64,000 nt of DNA from an uncultured Maritimibacter sp. (GCA_913063035.1 CAJXYS010000005.1:1-64000), one strand, 5' to 3'. Shown: positions 47,072 through 56,530, numbered from the stretch's first letter. Made by a program: numbers and translations. Notes: generated by a model not told the origin, from the sequence alone.

Positions 47072-47896
47072 ATGAACATCCGCGCGCATCCCCTCTCCAC
47101 CGCCGGCGACATCCGGATCGCGTCCCTGCAGGGAATGGTACAGGGCGGGCACTGGGACGTCGAAGCCTCGCGAAGCCTGTCCTCGGACCTTGTGCTTTGG
47201 ATCACCAAGGGCCAGGGGCGTAGCATGATCGACGGCCACACCCGCGGCTACGGCCCGCACACGGCGATCTTCGTGCCGGCGGGCACGCTGCACGGGGTGG
47301 AAATCGGCCCGCGCGTCCAGGGCTACGCGCTGTTCGTGCCCGGCGGGCTTGGCGCCGGTCTGCCGGACGGGGTGGCGCAGATCCGTGCCGGTGACGTCTT
47401 CGAGCAGGGCGAGATGACCCGCCATGTCGAGGCGGTGCAGGCCGAGCTGGGCACGCGCGGCGCCGGGCACGACCGCGCGGTCGCGGCCCATGTGGCGCTG
47501 ATCGCGGTCTGGTTCGAACGCCGCATGGATCGCAACGAGCGGGCCGGCCCGCCGAAAAGCAGCGCCGCCCAGCGGCTGGTGCGCGACTTCACCCGGCTGA
47601 TCGGCGAGGAGGTCGACGCGGGCAAATCGGTCTCGGATTTCGCGGCCGCGCTGTCGGTGACACCCACGCATCTGTCGCGGGTCTGCCGCGACAGCTTCGG
47701 CAAGCCGGCCTCCGAGGTGCTGCAGGACCGGCTGATCCTCGAGGCCCGGCGCCTGCTGGGCGACCCGGAGCTGAAGGTGCGCGACGTCTCCGACCGGCTG
47801 GGCTTTTCCTCGCCGGCTTACTTCACGCGGCTCTTCACCCAGCGCACGGGCGCCTCCCCGACCGCGTTCCGCAGCCGGGGCGCGCGCCGCGGCTGA
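47072..47896 (+). CDS. AraC-family transcriptional regulator with cupin sensor domain
   Basis: A 274-aa regulator: N-terminal cupin-like ligand domain (about 20-110; H-T-A-I-F-V-P-A-G-T-L-H-G) and C-terminal double helix-turn-helix (about 185-270; T-P-T-H-L-S-R-V-C-R-D-S-F-G-K and D-V-S-D-R-L-G-F-S-S-P-A-Y-F-T-R-L-F). It is oriented toward the ABC transporter operon 225 bp downstream, making it a candidate regulator of it; the ligand is unknown. The intervening spacer contains a TTGACG at 47988 with no convincing -10. Confidence 0.85.
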   Translation: MNIRAHPLSTAGDIRIASLQGMVQGGHWDVEASRSLSSDLVLWITKGQGRSMIDGHTRGYGPHTAIFVPAGTLHGVEIGPRVQGYALFVPGGLGAGLPDGVAQIRAGDVFEQGEMTRHVEAVQAELGTRGAGHDRAVAAHVALIAVWFERRMDRNERAGPPKSSAAQRLVRDFTRLIGEEVDAGKSVSDFAAALSVTPTHLSRVCRDSFGKPASEVLQDRLILEARRLLGDPELKVRDVSDRLGFSSPAYFTRLFTQRTGASPTAFRSRGARRG

Positions 47897-48121
47897 TCGC
47901 TGCGCGGCGCGGCCGTCACCCGGCCGGAATGTCGTTTTTTGAAAAGTCGGATGTCGCAAATTTTTCATTCGATGCCGAAAGCAGGCGTTGACGCACGCAA
48001 AAAACTGTTGCGGAATGGGCCCGCAACGGCGGTGCGCGCGGTCGGGGGGATCGTTTGAGGCCTGGCAGCGCCCCGTCCGCGATACCGGAGAACGACCGTT
48101 CTACAGGGAGTAAGGAACGAT

Positions 48122-49768
48122 ATGACTCATCCGACAAGCAATGGAAAGCCGCTGCACCCGGCAGTGACGATGTACGCCGACGAGTGCAAGCGCGGCGAGC
48201 TTTCGCGGCGCGAATTTCTCGGCCGTGCCACGGCCCTCGGCGCGACCTCGGTCGCGGCCTACGCGATGCTCGGTCTCGATGCCCCCGCCCAGGCGCAGAC
48301 GCCCCAGCAGGGCGGCACGCTGCGCATCCAGATGAACTGCCGCGAGTTGAAGGATCCCCGCACCTACGACTGGTCCGAGATCGCCAACGAGACCCGCGGG
48401 ATCATCGAGTACCTGGTCGAGGTCCAGCGCGACGGCGCGTTGCGCCCGATGCTGCTGGAAAGCTGGTCGGCCAATGACGACGCCACGGAATACACGCTGA
48501 ACGTCCGCCAGGGCGTGAAGTGGAACAACGGCGACGATTTCACCGCCGAGGACGTGGCCGCCAACATCATCGGCTGGTGCGACGAGTCGGTCGAGGGCAA
48601 CTCGATGGCGGCCCGCATGGCGTCGCTGATCACCGACGGCAAGGCCGCCGAGGGCGCGGTCGAGGTGGTGGACAGCCACACCGTCGTGGTGCGCCCGAAC
48701 ACCCCCGACGGCACGCTGATGTTCGGCATGGCCGACTACCCGGCCGCGATCATGCATCGCGACCTGATCGGCACCTCGGTGGGCGATCACGGGGTCGGCA
48801 CCGGCGCCTACATGTACGAGGAGTTCAAGGTCGGCGAACGCGTGGTACTGGTGAAGAACCCCGATCACGAGTACTGGGGCGAGGCGCATCTCGACCGGGT
48901 CGAGTTCCTCGACTACGGCACCGACCCCTCGGCCTGGCTGGCCGGCGCCGATGCCGACGAGTTCGACATGACCTACGAGACCGTGTCGGATTTCATCGAC
49001 ATCTTCACCTCGATCGGCTGGATCGAGAGCGAGGTCGGCACCGCGTCCACCGTGGTGATCCGGCCCAACCAGGAAGCCGAGGTCGACGGCATGCGCCCCT
49101 ACGAGGACGCGCGCGTGCGCCGGGCGCTGCAGCTGGCGATCGACAACTCGGTGCCGCTGGAACTGGGCATCTCGGGCCGCGGCGTGGTGTCGAACAACAA
49201 CTACCACGTGGCCCAGGGCGTCCACCCGGACCATGCCGACACGCCGACCCACGAGAAGAACGTCGAGGAAGCCCGCCGCCTGATGGAGGAGGCCGGCATG
49301 ATGGATTACGAGCACGAGCTCATCTCCATCGACGACGACTACCGCAAGAACACCACCGACGCGATATCCGCGCAGCTGCGCGACGCGGGCTTCAACGTCA
49401 AGCGCACGGTGATGCCGGGCTCGACCTTCTGGAACGACTGGACGAAGTATCCCTTCTCCTCGACCAACTGGAACCACCGCGAGACCGGCGTGCAGCTTCT
49501 GAACCTCGCCTACCGGTCGACGGCGGCCTGGAACGAGTGCGGCTACCGCTCGGAGGAGTTCGACGCGATGCTCGACGCGGCGACCGCGATCGCCGACAGC
49601 GAGGGGCGCAAGGAAGTCATGGCCCAGCTTCAGCAGAAGATGGTCGATGACGGTGTCGCGATGATCCCCTACTGGAGATCGCTCTACCGCCACTACAAGG
49701 ACGGCGTGGTGAACGCCGAGATGCATCCCAAGTTCGAGATCAACATTCACCATCTCGGCTGGGCCTGA
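48122..49768 (+). CDS. ABC transporter substrate-binding protein, family 5 (peptide/nickel/opine type)
   Basis: A 548-aa periplasmic binding protein with a Tat-like signal (S-R-R-E-F-L-G-R-A at about 27-35, hydrophobic stretch to A-Q-A-Q). The family 5 pattern is clear: [32 protein letters not shown], and [15 protein letters not shown] precedes the ATG. The substrate cannot be inferred; relatives bind peptides, nickel or opines. Confidence 0.9.
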   Translation: MTHPTSNGKPLHPAVTMYADECKRGELSRREFLGRATALGATSVAAYAMLGLDAPAQAQTPQQGGTLRIQMNCRELKDPRTYDWSEIANETRGIIEYLVEVQRDGALRPMLLESWSANDDATEYTLNVRQGVKWNNGDDFTAEDVAANIIGWCDESVEGNSMAARMASLITDGKAAEGAVEVVDSHTVVVRPNTPDGTLMFGMADYPAAIMHRDLIGTSVGDHGVGTGAYMYEEFKVGERVVLVKNPDHEYWGEAHLDRVEFLDYGTDPSAWLAGADADEFDMTYETVSDFIDIFTSIGWIESEVGTASTVVIRPNQEAEVDGMRPYEDARVRRALQLAIDNSVPLELGISGRGVVSNNNYHVAQGVHPDHADTPTHEKNVEEARRLMEEAGMMDYEHELISIDDDYRKNTTDAISAQLRDAGFNVKRTVMPGSTFWNDWTKYPFSSTNWNHRETGVQLLNLAYRSTAAWNECGYRSEEFDAMLDAATAIADSEGRKEVMAQLQQKMVDDGVAMIPYWRSLYRHYKDGVVNAEMHPKFEINIHHLGWA

Positions 49769-49892
49769 CGGGTCCTGTCGCAGGGACAGCGGGGGCGGCA
49801 CATGCCGCCCCCGGCTTCACCGGCGCTGAACGCCGGCAAGAACCGACAAGCCCCGCCCCGCCCCAGGGCGCGGGACGAAAACAGGGGGTCCC

Positions 49893-50948
49893 ATGTTCCT
49901 ATTCATCCTCCGGCGGGCCGGGGTCATGGCGCTTACGGCGCTCTGCATGACCTTCATCGTCTTCCTGCTGACCAACCTGCAACCCAATCTCGAGAAGCTC
50001 GCCAAGACCCAGGCCGGGTCCCGGATCACAGATGCCGAGGTCCAGAGCTGGCTCGAACGGAACGGATACGCCGAGCCGATCCTGTCGCGCTACGGCCAGT
50101 GGCTGGGCGTGCTGCCCGGCGCGCTGACGCTGGCCGAGGACGGCACGCCCGAGAGCGGGCGCTGCATTCGCGGCACGACGGTGGACAGCGTCGACGAGGT
50201 GCCCCGGTTCTGCGGGGTGCTGCAGGGTGACTGGGGCTACTCCACGAAATTCAAGGTGCCCGTGTCCGAGATCATCGGCGAACGGCTTGCCCGGACGGGC
50301 CTGCTGATGTTCTGGGCCTTCGCCACCATGGTGCCGCTCGCGCTCATCATCGGGGTGCTGGCCGGCATGCGCGAGGGCTCGGCCACAGACCGCACGCTCT
50401 CGACCTTTTCCATCGCATCGACATCGACGCCGGAATACGTCTCGGGCGTCATCTTCGTGGTGGTCTTCGCCTCGTCCATGGTGGGGCTGCGCTGGTTCAC
50501 CGGCTCGGCGAAATCGGCGGTGGACGGCATCACCTTCGAGAACTTCACCCTGCCGGTGGCGACCATCGCGCTCTACGGCATGGGCTACATCGCCCGGATG
50601 ACCCGGGCGAGCATGGCCGAGGTGATGACCGCGCAATACATCCGCACGGCACGCCTGAAGGGCGTGAGTTTCCGCAACATCGTGCTGCGCCACGCGCTGC
50701 GGAACGCGCTGATCGCCCCCTTCACCGTCATCATGCTGCAGTTCCCGTGGCTCCTGACCGGCGTGGTCATCGTCGAGGCGCTCTTCGTCTACCCGGGCTT
50801 CGGCAACGCGCTCGTGGAGGGCGCCCAGAACAACGACATCGACCTCCTGCTCGCCGTCTCGGTGGTGGCGGTGGTCGTGGTGCTCATCACGCAGCTGATC
50901 TCAGATATCGGCTACGCCTTCCTCAACCCGCGCATCCGCGTCACGTAA
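49893..50948 (+). CDS. ABC transporter permease, DppB type
   Basis: A 351-aa inner-membrane permease with six hydrophobic segments and the family EAA loop R-T-A-R-L-K-G-V-S-F-R-N-I-V-L-R-H-A-L-R. N-terminal motif L-R-R-A-G-V-M-A-L-T-A-L-C-M-T-F. A periplasmic insertion (about 50-110) contains two cysteines. It pairs with the following permease. Confidence 0.92.
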   Translation: MFLFILRRAGVMALTALCMTFIVFLLTNLQPNLEKLAKTQAGSRITDAEVQSWLERNGYAEPILSRYGQWLGVLPGALTLAEDGTPESGRCIRGTTVDSVDEVPRFCGVLQGDWGYSTKFKVPVSEIIGERLARTGLLMFWAFATMVPLALIIGVLAGMREGSATDRTLSTFSIASTSTPEYVSGVIFVVVFASSMVGLRWFTGSAKSAVDGITFENFTLPVATIALYGMGYIARMTRASMAEVMTAQYIRTARLKGVSFRNIVLRHALRNALIAPFTVIMLQFPWLLTGVVIVEALFVYPGFGNALVEGAQNNDIDLLLAVSVVAVVVVLITQLISDIGYAFLNPRIRVT

Positions 50949-50961
50949 CGGGAGCAGACCC

Positions 50962-52383
50962 ATGGAATCCCTGACCTGGACGGGCGCTCTCGGCCCCTGG
51001 CTCAACCCCGCGATCCAGATCGCCGCGCTGGCGCTGGTGATCTCGGCGATCGCGAATATCCTCGTCTCCGTCTTCACCGCAGACGACCGGGTGCATTACG
51101 GCCCTGACGGCGCCGTGCTGCAATCCAGCAACGCCACGCGCTACACGCGAACGGCGATGATGCTGTCGCTCGCGGCGCTCATCCTGATCGCGCTCGGCTA
51201 TCTTGTGGGCGGCATCCTGCTGCCGGCCGAGCAGAAGGGCATCATCGGGCGCATCTCGACCCGCTTCCTGCCGGTCTGGATCGCGCTCGTTCTGGTCTTC
51301 GCGATCTCCATCGCCTTCAAGCGCCGGCTCGGGCTCTACGGCCATCTCTTCGACAACGTGATCGGCATGATCGGCTTCGGGCTGGTGGCGTTCTGGGTGT
51401 TCTCGGCGATCTTCGCCGACATGATCATCACCTTCGACCCGGTGCAGGACGTGATCTCGGGCATGAAGAACAAGGCGCCCGGCACGCCGCTGCCCTCACC
51501 CGGCGAGGGGCAGTACGGCTACTACCTGCTCGGCGGGGACGCCATCGCGCGCGACGTCTTCTCGCGCATGGTGGCCGGGGCCCGCGTGGTGCTGACCATC
51601 GCGCCGGCCGCGACGCTCTTCGCCTTCATGGTGGGCATCGTTCTCGGTGTGCCGGCGGGCTATATCGGCGGCCGCTTCGACACGGTGCTGTCCTTCGTGG
51701 CCAACCTGGTGCTGGCCTTCCCGGTGATCCTGCTGTTCTTCCTGCTGGTGACCCCGGAGATCGTGCAGATGGGCGTGCCGACCTACATGGCGGGTATCCT
51801 GTTCCTGTTCCCGATCGCCTTCCTGGTGATCCTCTGGAACTCGCGTTTCCACACCCAGCCGATGACGCGCAACCTGCTGGTGGCCGGCACCCTGCTGATC
51901 GGCGGCTGGCTCTATCTCGGGCTGGCCTGGGACATGGATCCGTTCGGGCTGATCTCGATTCCGGGCGGGGTGCTGATCGTCTTCGTCTCGGTCGTTTTCG
52001 TGAACTCGCCCACGGTGTTCCGGATCGTGCGCGGGCTGACGCTCGACATCCGCACGCGCGACTATGTCGCCGCCGCGCAGACCCGCGGCGAGGGACGCTG
52101 GTACATCATGCTCTGGGAAATCCTGCCCAATGCCCGCGGGCCGCTGCTCGTCGATTTCTGCCTGCGCATCGGCTACACGACGATCCTGCTCGGGACGCTG
52201 GGCTTCTTCGGGCTGGGCCTGCCGCCCGAGAGCCCGGACTGGGGCACCTCGATCAATGCCGGGCGCGGGCTTCTGCAGTTCTTCCCCTTCCCGCCGTTGG
52301 TGCCGGCCGTCGCCATCATGAGCCTGGTGCTGGGGCTGAACCTGCTGGCCGACGGCCTGCGCGAAGAATCGCTCAAGGATTAA
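50962..52383 (+). CDS. ABC transporter permease, DppC type, enlarged
   Basis: A 473-aa permease, well above the usual 280-310 aa of DppC proteins. The first about 130 residues add three membrane segments. The core follows (G-T-D-analogue G-G-D-A-I-A-R-D-V-F-S-R, EAA loop A-A-Q-T-R-G-E-G-R-W-Y-I-M-L-W-E-I-L-P-N), and an extra hydrophobic insertion of roughly 70 residues lies within it (about 275-345). It ends G-L-R-E-E-S-L-K-D. It is 13 bp after the first permease and 12 bp before the ATPase. Confidence 0.88.
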   Translation: MESLTWTGALGPWLNPAIQIAALALVISAIANILVSVFTADDRVHYGPDGAVLQSSNATRYTRTAMMLSLAALILIALGYLVGGILLPAEQKGIIGRISTRFLPVWIALVLVFAISIAFKRRLGLYGHLFDNVIGMIGFGLVAFWVFSAIFADMIITFDPVQDVISGMKNKAPGTPLPSPGEGQYGYYLLGGDAIARDVFSRMVAGARVVLTIAPAATLFAFMVGIVLGVPAGYIGGRFDTVLSFVANLVLAFPVILLFFLLVTPEIVQMGVPTYMAGILFLFPIAFLVILWNSRFHTQPMTRNLLVAGTLLIGGWLYLGLAWDMDPFGLISIPGGVLIVFVSVVFVNSPTVFRIVRGLTLDIRTRDYVAAAQTRGEGRWYIMLWEILPNARGPLLVDFCLRIGYTTILLGTLGFFGLGLPPESPDWGTSINAGRGLLQFFPFPPLVPAVAIMSLVLGLNLLADGLREESLKD

Positions 52384-52395
52384 GGGAGAGAGATC

Positions 52396-54477
52396 ATGGC
52401 AAAACGGGACTATGACGGCCCGATCCTCGAGATCGAGAACCTCTCCATCAGCTTCTTCACGCGGATGCGGGAAATCCCCGCGGTGATGGATTTCTCGACC
52501 GTGGTGCAGCCCGGCGAGGCCATGGGCCTCGTGGGCGAATCCGGCTGCGGGAAATCCACCGTCGCGCTCGGCGTGATGCAGGACCTGGGCGTGAACGGTC
52601 GGATCGTGGGCGGCTCGATCAAGTTCAAGGGCCGCGACCTCAACGACATGACCCCCGAGGAGCTGCGCGACATCCGCGGCTCCGAGATCGCGATGATCTA
52701 CCAGGAGCCGATGGCCAGCCTCAATCCCGCGATGCGGGTCGGCCGCCAGCTGATGGAAGTGCCGATGATCCACGAGGGCGTGTCCGAGAAGGAGGCGCAG
52801 GCGCGGGCGCGGCAGGTGGTCGAGGACGTCAAGCTGCCCGACCCCGAACGCATCCTGAAGGCCTACCCGCACCAGCTTTCGGGCGGCCAGCAGCAGCGGA
52901 TCGTCATCGCCATGGCGCTCATGGCCAACCCGTCGCTGCTGATCCTGGACGAACCCACCACCGCGCTCGACGTGACGGTGGAGGCCGCGATCGTCGAGCT
53001 GGTCAAGGATCTCGGCAAGAAATACGGCACCTCGATGCTCTTCATCAGCCACAATCTCGGGCTGGTGCTGGAGACATGCGACCGGATCTGCGTGATGTAT
53101 TCCGGCGAGGCGGTCGAGACCGGCTCGATCGAGGATGTGTTCGACAAGATGCGCCATCCCTACACGCAGGCGCTGTTCCGCTCGATCCCTCTGCCGGGGG
53201 CCGACAAGAACAGCCGCCCCCTCAAGGCGATCCCCGGCAACTTCCCCCTGCCCCACGAGCGCCCGCCGGGCTGCAACTTCGGACCGCGCTGCGACTATTT
53301 CCAGGACGGGCGCTGCAACGCGCAGGAGATCCCGATGGTCGGGATCGAGGGCGACGACCGCCACGACACGCGCTGCCTGCGCGTCGCCGAGATCGACTGG
53401 GATGCGCCGGTCCAGGCCGAGAAGACCCACGAGAAGGGCGGCTTCGGCAAGACGGTCCTCAAGATGGACGATCTCAAGAAATACTACGAGGTCGCGGCCA
53501 ACGCGCTCTTCGGCGGCGAGAAGAAGGTGGTGAAGGCCAACGAGGCGATCTCCTTCGAGGCGCGCGAGTCGGAAACCATGGCCATCGTGGGCGAGTCCGG
53601 CTGCGGCAAGTCCACCTTCGCCAAGGTGCTGATGGGCCTCGAGACCGCGACCGACGGCCAGATCCTGCTCGACAACAGGGAAATCCAGGACATCGCCATC
53701 GAGGATCGCGACACCAAGACCGTCTCCTCGGTGCAGATGGTGTTCCAGAACCCCTTCGATACGCTCAACCCGTCCATGACCGTGGGCCGCCAGATCATGC
53801 GGGCGCTGGAAATCTTCGGCATGGGCGCGAGCGAGGCCGAGCGGCGCGACAAGATGCTCGAGCTGCTCGACCTGGTGAAGCTGCCCCGCGCCTTCGCCGA
53901 CCGCATGCCGCGCCAGCTGTCGGGCGGGCAGAAGCAGCGCGTGGGCATCGCCCGGGCCTTCGCGGGGGATGCGCGGATCGTGGTCGCCGACGAGCCCGTC
54001 TCGGCGCTGGACGTCTCGGTGCAGGCGGCGGTGACGGACCTGCTGATGGAAATCCAGCGCACCAACAAGACCACGCTGCTCTTCATCAGCCACGACCTGT
54101 CGATCGTGCGCTACCTCTCGGACCGGATCGTGGTCATGTATCTCGGCCATATCGTCGAGACCGGCACCACCGACCAGGTCTTCTCGCCGCCCTACCACCC
54201 CTATACCGAGGCGCTCCTCTCGGCGGTGCCGATCGCCGACACCCATGTCGAGAAGCGGCGCATCGTGCTGGAAGGCGACATTCCCTCGGCGATGAACCCG
54301 CCCTCGGGCTGTCCGTTCCAGACCCGCTGCCGGTGGAAGTCCAAGGTTCCCGGCAACAAGTGCGAGACCGAGCTGCCGCCAATGCGGGATCTGGGTGACG
54401 GGCACCGCACGCTCTGCTGGCTGGACGAGGCGCAGATGGACGAGATGGAACCGGTCATCAAGATCGCGGCGGAGTGA
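52396..54477 (+). CDS. Fused double ATPase of peptide-type ABC transporter (DppD-DppF fusion)
   Basis: A 693-aa protein with two complete ABC cassettes. Each has a Walker A (G-E-S-G-C-G-K-S), a signature (L-S-G-G-Q-Q-Q-R; L-S-G-G-Q-K-Q-R) and a Walker B (L-L-I-L-D-E-P; I-V-V-A-D-E-P). Each ends in the oligopeptide-type C-terminal extension with paired cysteines (G-P-R-C-D-Y-F-Q-D-G-R-C and C-P-F-Q-T-R-C). One polypeptide therefore supplies both ATPases for the two permeases. AGGGAGAGAG precedes the ATG. Confidence 0.93.
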   Translation: MAKRDYDGPILEIENLSISFFTRMREIPAVMDFSTVVQPGEAMGLVGESGCGKSTVALGVMQDLGVNGRIVGGSIKFKGRDLNDMTPEELRDIRGSEIAMIYQEPMASLNPAMRVGRQLMEVPMIHEGVSEKEAQARARQVVEDVKLPDPERILKAYPHQLSGGQQQRIVIAMALMANPSLLILDEPTTALDVTVEAAIVELVKDLGKKYGTSMLFISHNLGLVLETCDRICVMYSGEAVETGSIEDVFDKMRHPYTQALFRSIPLPGADKNSRPLKAIPGNFPLPHERPPGCNFGPRCDYFQDGRCNAQEIPMVGIEGDDRHDTRCLRVAEIDWDAPVQAEKTHEKGGFGKTVLKMDDLKKYYEVAANALFGGEKKVVKANEAISFEARESETMAIVGESGCGKSTFAKVLMGLETATDGQILLDNREIQDIAIEDRDTKTVSSVQMVFQNPFDTLNPSMTVGRQIMRALEIFGMGASEAERRDKMLELLDLVKLPRAFADRMPRQLSGGQKQRVGIARAFAGDARIVVADEPVSALDVSVQAAVTDLLMEIQRTNKTTLLFISHDLSIVRYLSDRIVVMYLGHIVETGTTDQVFSPPYHPYTEALLSAVPIADTHVEKRRIVLEGDIPSAMNPPSGCPFQTRCRWKSKVPGNKCETELPPMRDLGDGHRTLCWLDEAQMDEMEPVIKIAAE

Positions 54478-54486
54478 GCCGTCCCG

Positions 54487-54506
54487 CCCGGCCCGCGCGG
54501 GCCGGG
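54487..54506. terminator. Perfect 20-bp GC palindrome between converging genes
   Basis: The complete 20-bp inverted repeat (54487-54506) lies 10 bp past the transporter stop and 8 bp short of the transglycosylase stop. No T-run on either strand, so it may act as a bidirectional, Rho-assisted end. Confidence 0.5.
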
Positions 54507-54513
54507 CCGCCGG

Positions 54514-55089
54514 TCAGAGCCGGCCCAGGATCACCTTCACGTAGTTCCGGGTTTCGGCATAGGGCGGGATTCCGCCATGGCGTGCCACCGCCTCGGGCCC
54601 GGCGTTGTAGGCCGCCAGCGCCAGCCGCCACGACCGGAACCGCTCGAACTGCTGGCGCAGGTAGCGGGCGCCGCCCTCGAGATTGGCGGCCGGATCGTCG
54701 GCATCCACGCCGAGCACGGCCGCGGTCTGCGGCATGAGCTGCGCGAGCCCCCGCGCCCCCTTGTGCGACACCGCCGCCGGGTTCCAGCCCGACTCCTGCT
54801 GCACCAGCCGCAGGAACAGATCGGCGGGGATCCCATGCCGCGCCGCCGCGGCGCGGGCCATCTGGTAGAAGGGTCCGCGATAGGCGCCGCGATAGGCCGG
54901 GATGCCGCCGGACTCGGGCCTGGGCAGCAGCCGGCTGGAGCCCTCGTACTGCCGGGCGAGCCGCCCGTCGAGCAGGCGCGTCTGCGACTGGAAGAGATCG
55001 GTCCGGTTCTTGGTGGAGCCCGAAAGCCCCTGCGCCGCGGCGGCGGCGGGCAGGGTCGCGGCGAGAATGACGGCAACGAGTATTCGCAT
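54514..55089 (-). CDS. Lytic transglycosylase (SLT domain)
   Basis: A 191-aa exported muramidase-like enzyme. Signal peptide to about residue 19; SLT domain about 70-185 with the catalytic glutamate in V-Q-Q-E-S-G-W-N-P, then S-H-K-G-A-R-G-L-A-Q-L-M-P, V-D-A-D-D-P-A-A-N-L-E-G-G-A-R-Y-L and L-A-L-A-A-Y-N-A-G-P. It cuts peptidoglycan glycan strands. No secretion-system genes are near, so general cell-wall remodelling is likely. Confidence 0.9.
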   Translation of the reverse strand: MRILVAVILAATLPAAAAAQGLSGSTKNRTDLFQSQTRLLDGRLARQYEGSSRLLPRPESGGIPAYRGAYRGPFYQMARAAAARHGIPADLFLRLVQQESGWNPAAVSHKGARGLAQLMPQTAAVLGVDADDPAANLEGGARYLRQQFERFRSWRLALAAYNAGPEAVARHGGIPPYAETRNYVKVILGRL

Positions 55090-55297
55090 CTGTCCTGTCC
55101 CCGGTTTTCGCCGCGCAGATTAGTGCGGAAAGGTTAAGAACTCTAGCCCTCCGAAAGAACGGGCGCGGCCGCCCGGCCGGCCCGCCGGCCGCCACGCGCC
55201 TGCCCCGGCGCCCGGCACGCGGCGATTTTTGCCTTTTCTTAACCCTGCCGGGGTGGTGTAACGAACAAGGTTAACAGCGGATTCGGCGGAGGAACGC

Positions 55298-55789
55298 ATG
55301 GCAGGCTCGGTCAACAAGGTCATTCTCATCGGCAATCTCGGCCGCGATCCCGAGGTGCGGACCTTCCAGAACGGCGGCAAGGTCTGCAACCTGCGCATCG
55401 CCACGTCGGAGCGCTGGCGCGACCGCAACACCGGCGAGAACCGCGAAAAGACCGAGTGGCACTCGGTCGCGATCTTCTCGGAACCGCTGGTGCGCATCGC
55501 CGAGCAATACCTGCGCAAGGGCTCGAAGGTCTATCTCGAGGGCCAGCTCGAGACCCGGAAATGGCAGGACCAGTCCGGCCAGGACCGCTACTCGACCGAG
55601 GTGGTGCTGCGCCCCTACAAGGGCGAGTTGACCATGCTGGACGGCCGCGGCGAAGGCGGCGGTGGTGGCGGTGGCGGCGGCAATTTCGGCGGCGGCTACG
55701 ACCAGGGCGACGCGCCGTCGGGCGGCGGCGGTGGCGGCGGCTACGGCTCGGGCCCCGCGGGCGATCTGGACGACGAAATCCCGTTCTGA
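55298..55789 (+). CDS. ssb: Single-stranded DNA-binding protein
   Basis: A 163-aa SSB: OB-fold (1-110; [12 protein letters not shown] and T-E-W-H-S-V-A-I-F), a glycine-rich tail, and the acidic tip D-L-D-D-E-I-P-F that recruits repair proteins. GGCGGAGGA before the ATG. The upstream spacer has no GTTC-N7-GTTC, so SOS control is not predicted here. Confidence 0.96.
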   Translation: MAGSVNKVILIGNLGRDPEVRTFQNGGKVCNLRIATSERWRDRNTGENREKTEWHSVAIFSEPLVRIAEQYLRKGSKVYLEGQLETRKWQDQSGQDRYSTEVVLRPYKGELTMLDGRGEGGGGGGGGGNFGGGYDQGDAPSGGGGGGGYGSGPAGDLDDEIPF

Positions 55790-55827
55790 GCCCCGGGCGC
55801 GCCCGCGCAGGGCGCGCGCCGCACAGA

Positions 55828-55843
55828 CCGGGGCCTGCCCCGG
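55828..55843. terminator. GC hairpin after ssb
   Basis: CCGGGG (55828-55833) pairs with CCCCGG (55838-55843) across a 4-nt loop 38 bp past the ssb stop. No T-run follows; a likely weak terminator separating ssb from the usg-derived repeat. Confidence 0.4.
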
Positions 55844-55855
55844 ATGCTCGGCCGC

Positions 55856-55936
55856 TCAGTGCAGTGTGAACTCGCCCGTGACGTTGCGCCACGCGCCCGG
55901 CGCGACCAGCTTGCGATACGTGAAACGGACCGAGTG
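55856..55936 (-). pseudogene. Orphan 3' end of usg (distal repeat copy A)
   Basis: These 81 bp encode, on the minus strand, exactly the last 26 codons plus stop of a usg allele (H-S-V-R-F-T-Y-R-K-L-V-A-P-G-A-W-R-N-V...). Identity to the end of the intact usg is 77/81 by hand alignment. Two of the four changes alter residues (H to Y, Q to R, the latter from two bases) and one is silent. There is no start codon or body of the gene attached. It is best read as the displaced original gene end left when the cassette at 55937 integrated. Confidence 0.85.
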
Positions 55937-56530
55937 AATAGTGGAACTTTGCGTGCATGAGTTCGAAGTTGAATGGCGACAGAACAAAGCTACTGGTTCA
56001 TCTTCGAAGGATCAGCGGCATGTTCGATGATGCAATTAGGCTCGGACCAGATCGCGCGCTTGGTCTGACAGGAAAGTTCGCGGTTGAGCACCCATCTTTC
56101 GTGCATCATGCACTTGGATTTTACCTGTTAGGTTCTCTTGCATTCTCGGAGGGTGAGAATGGCGCGTATTCTTGGAGGAACCCTTCCAGAAAATACGGTA
56201 ATTTCAAAAGCTTCGCGGCGTCGTATCCGTTGGGCAAGAACAACTATATGAACAGAGGAATATCAGTCTCTAGCCTTGACGCTTTGGCTGAAGTCCGAAA
56301 CGCGATTGCTCACAACGACGGTGACTTATCTCAAAACCGCAACGCCGGTGCTCTTAGGATTGTCCAAGAGGCTGCCTTGCCAGGGGTGACAATTTTAGGA
56401 ACATCCCTTAGCCTAACTCATCCATTTTTAGAGCATGTGCGCGTTTCGACGCTTGCTGTCCGACAGTATCAAGACGACGGATAGGTCAAAGATGTCATAG
56501 GGAGCGACACTGCTTGCCGCTCTCCCAATC
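55937..56530 (+). mobile_element. Candidate small integrated cassette at the usg 3' end
   Basis: A 594-bp segment lies between two 81-bp usg-end repeats and has about 50% GC (269 of 540 over 55981-56520 by hand count), against roughly two-thirds GC around it. It contains a single gene (HEPN-motif protein) and no integrase. The layout, with an intact target gene on one side and a displaced target end on the other, is the classic footprint of site-specific islands that integrate in gene 3' ends, but at miniature size. Confidence 0.65.
56020..56484 (+). CDS. HEPN-motif protein, putative single-gene toxin/RNase
   Basis: A 154-aa protein from ATG 56020, supported by the ribosome site GAAGGA at 56006-56011 with 8 nt spacing; a longer start at 55957 (175 aa) has no ribosome site. 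Near the middle it has E-V-R-N-A-I-A-H-N-D-G-D, an R-N-x3-H motif (R93/H98 from Met22 numbering) typical of HEPN ribonuclease domains of abortive-infection and toxin systems. The rest is helical, without signal peptide, membrane segment or partner antitoxin. Codon use is AT-richer than neighbours, which points to recent transfer. Family assignment rests on the motif only. Confidence 0.65.
   Translation: MFDDAIRLGPDRALGLTGKFAVEHPSFVHHALGFYLLGSLAFSEGENGAYSWRNPSRKYGNFKSFAASYPLGKNNYMNRGISVSSLDALAEVRNAIAHNDGDLSQNRNAGALRIVQEAALPGVTILGTSLSLTHPFLEHVRVSTLAVRQYQDDG

Noticed and set aside
47897-48121. Promoter or riboswitch in the 225-bp spacer before the ABC transporter
   Set aside because: TTGACG at 47988 lacks a credible -10 and no conserved riboswitch fold was recognised; left uncalled.
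55090-55297. Possible SOS box upstream of ssb (several GAAC words)
   Set aside because: No pair has the required 7-nt spacing.
55654-55745. GGC-rich repeat in ssb
   Set aside because: It encodes the normal glycine-rich SSB linker in frame; not an independent tandem repeat element.
55957-56019. Longer start (ATG 55957) for the HEPN-motif gene
   Set aside because: No ribosome site upstream, whereas ATG 56020 has GAAGGA at good spacing; kept only as an alternative.
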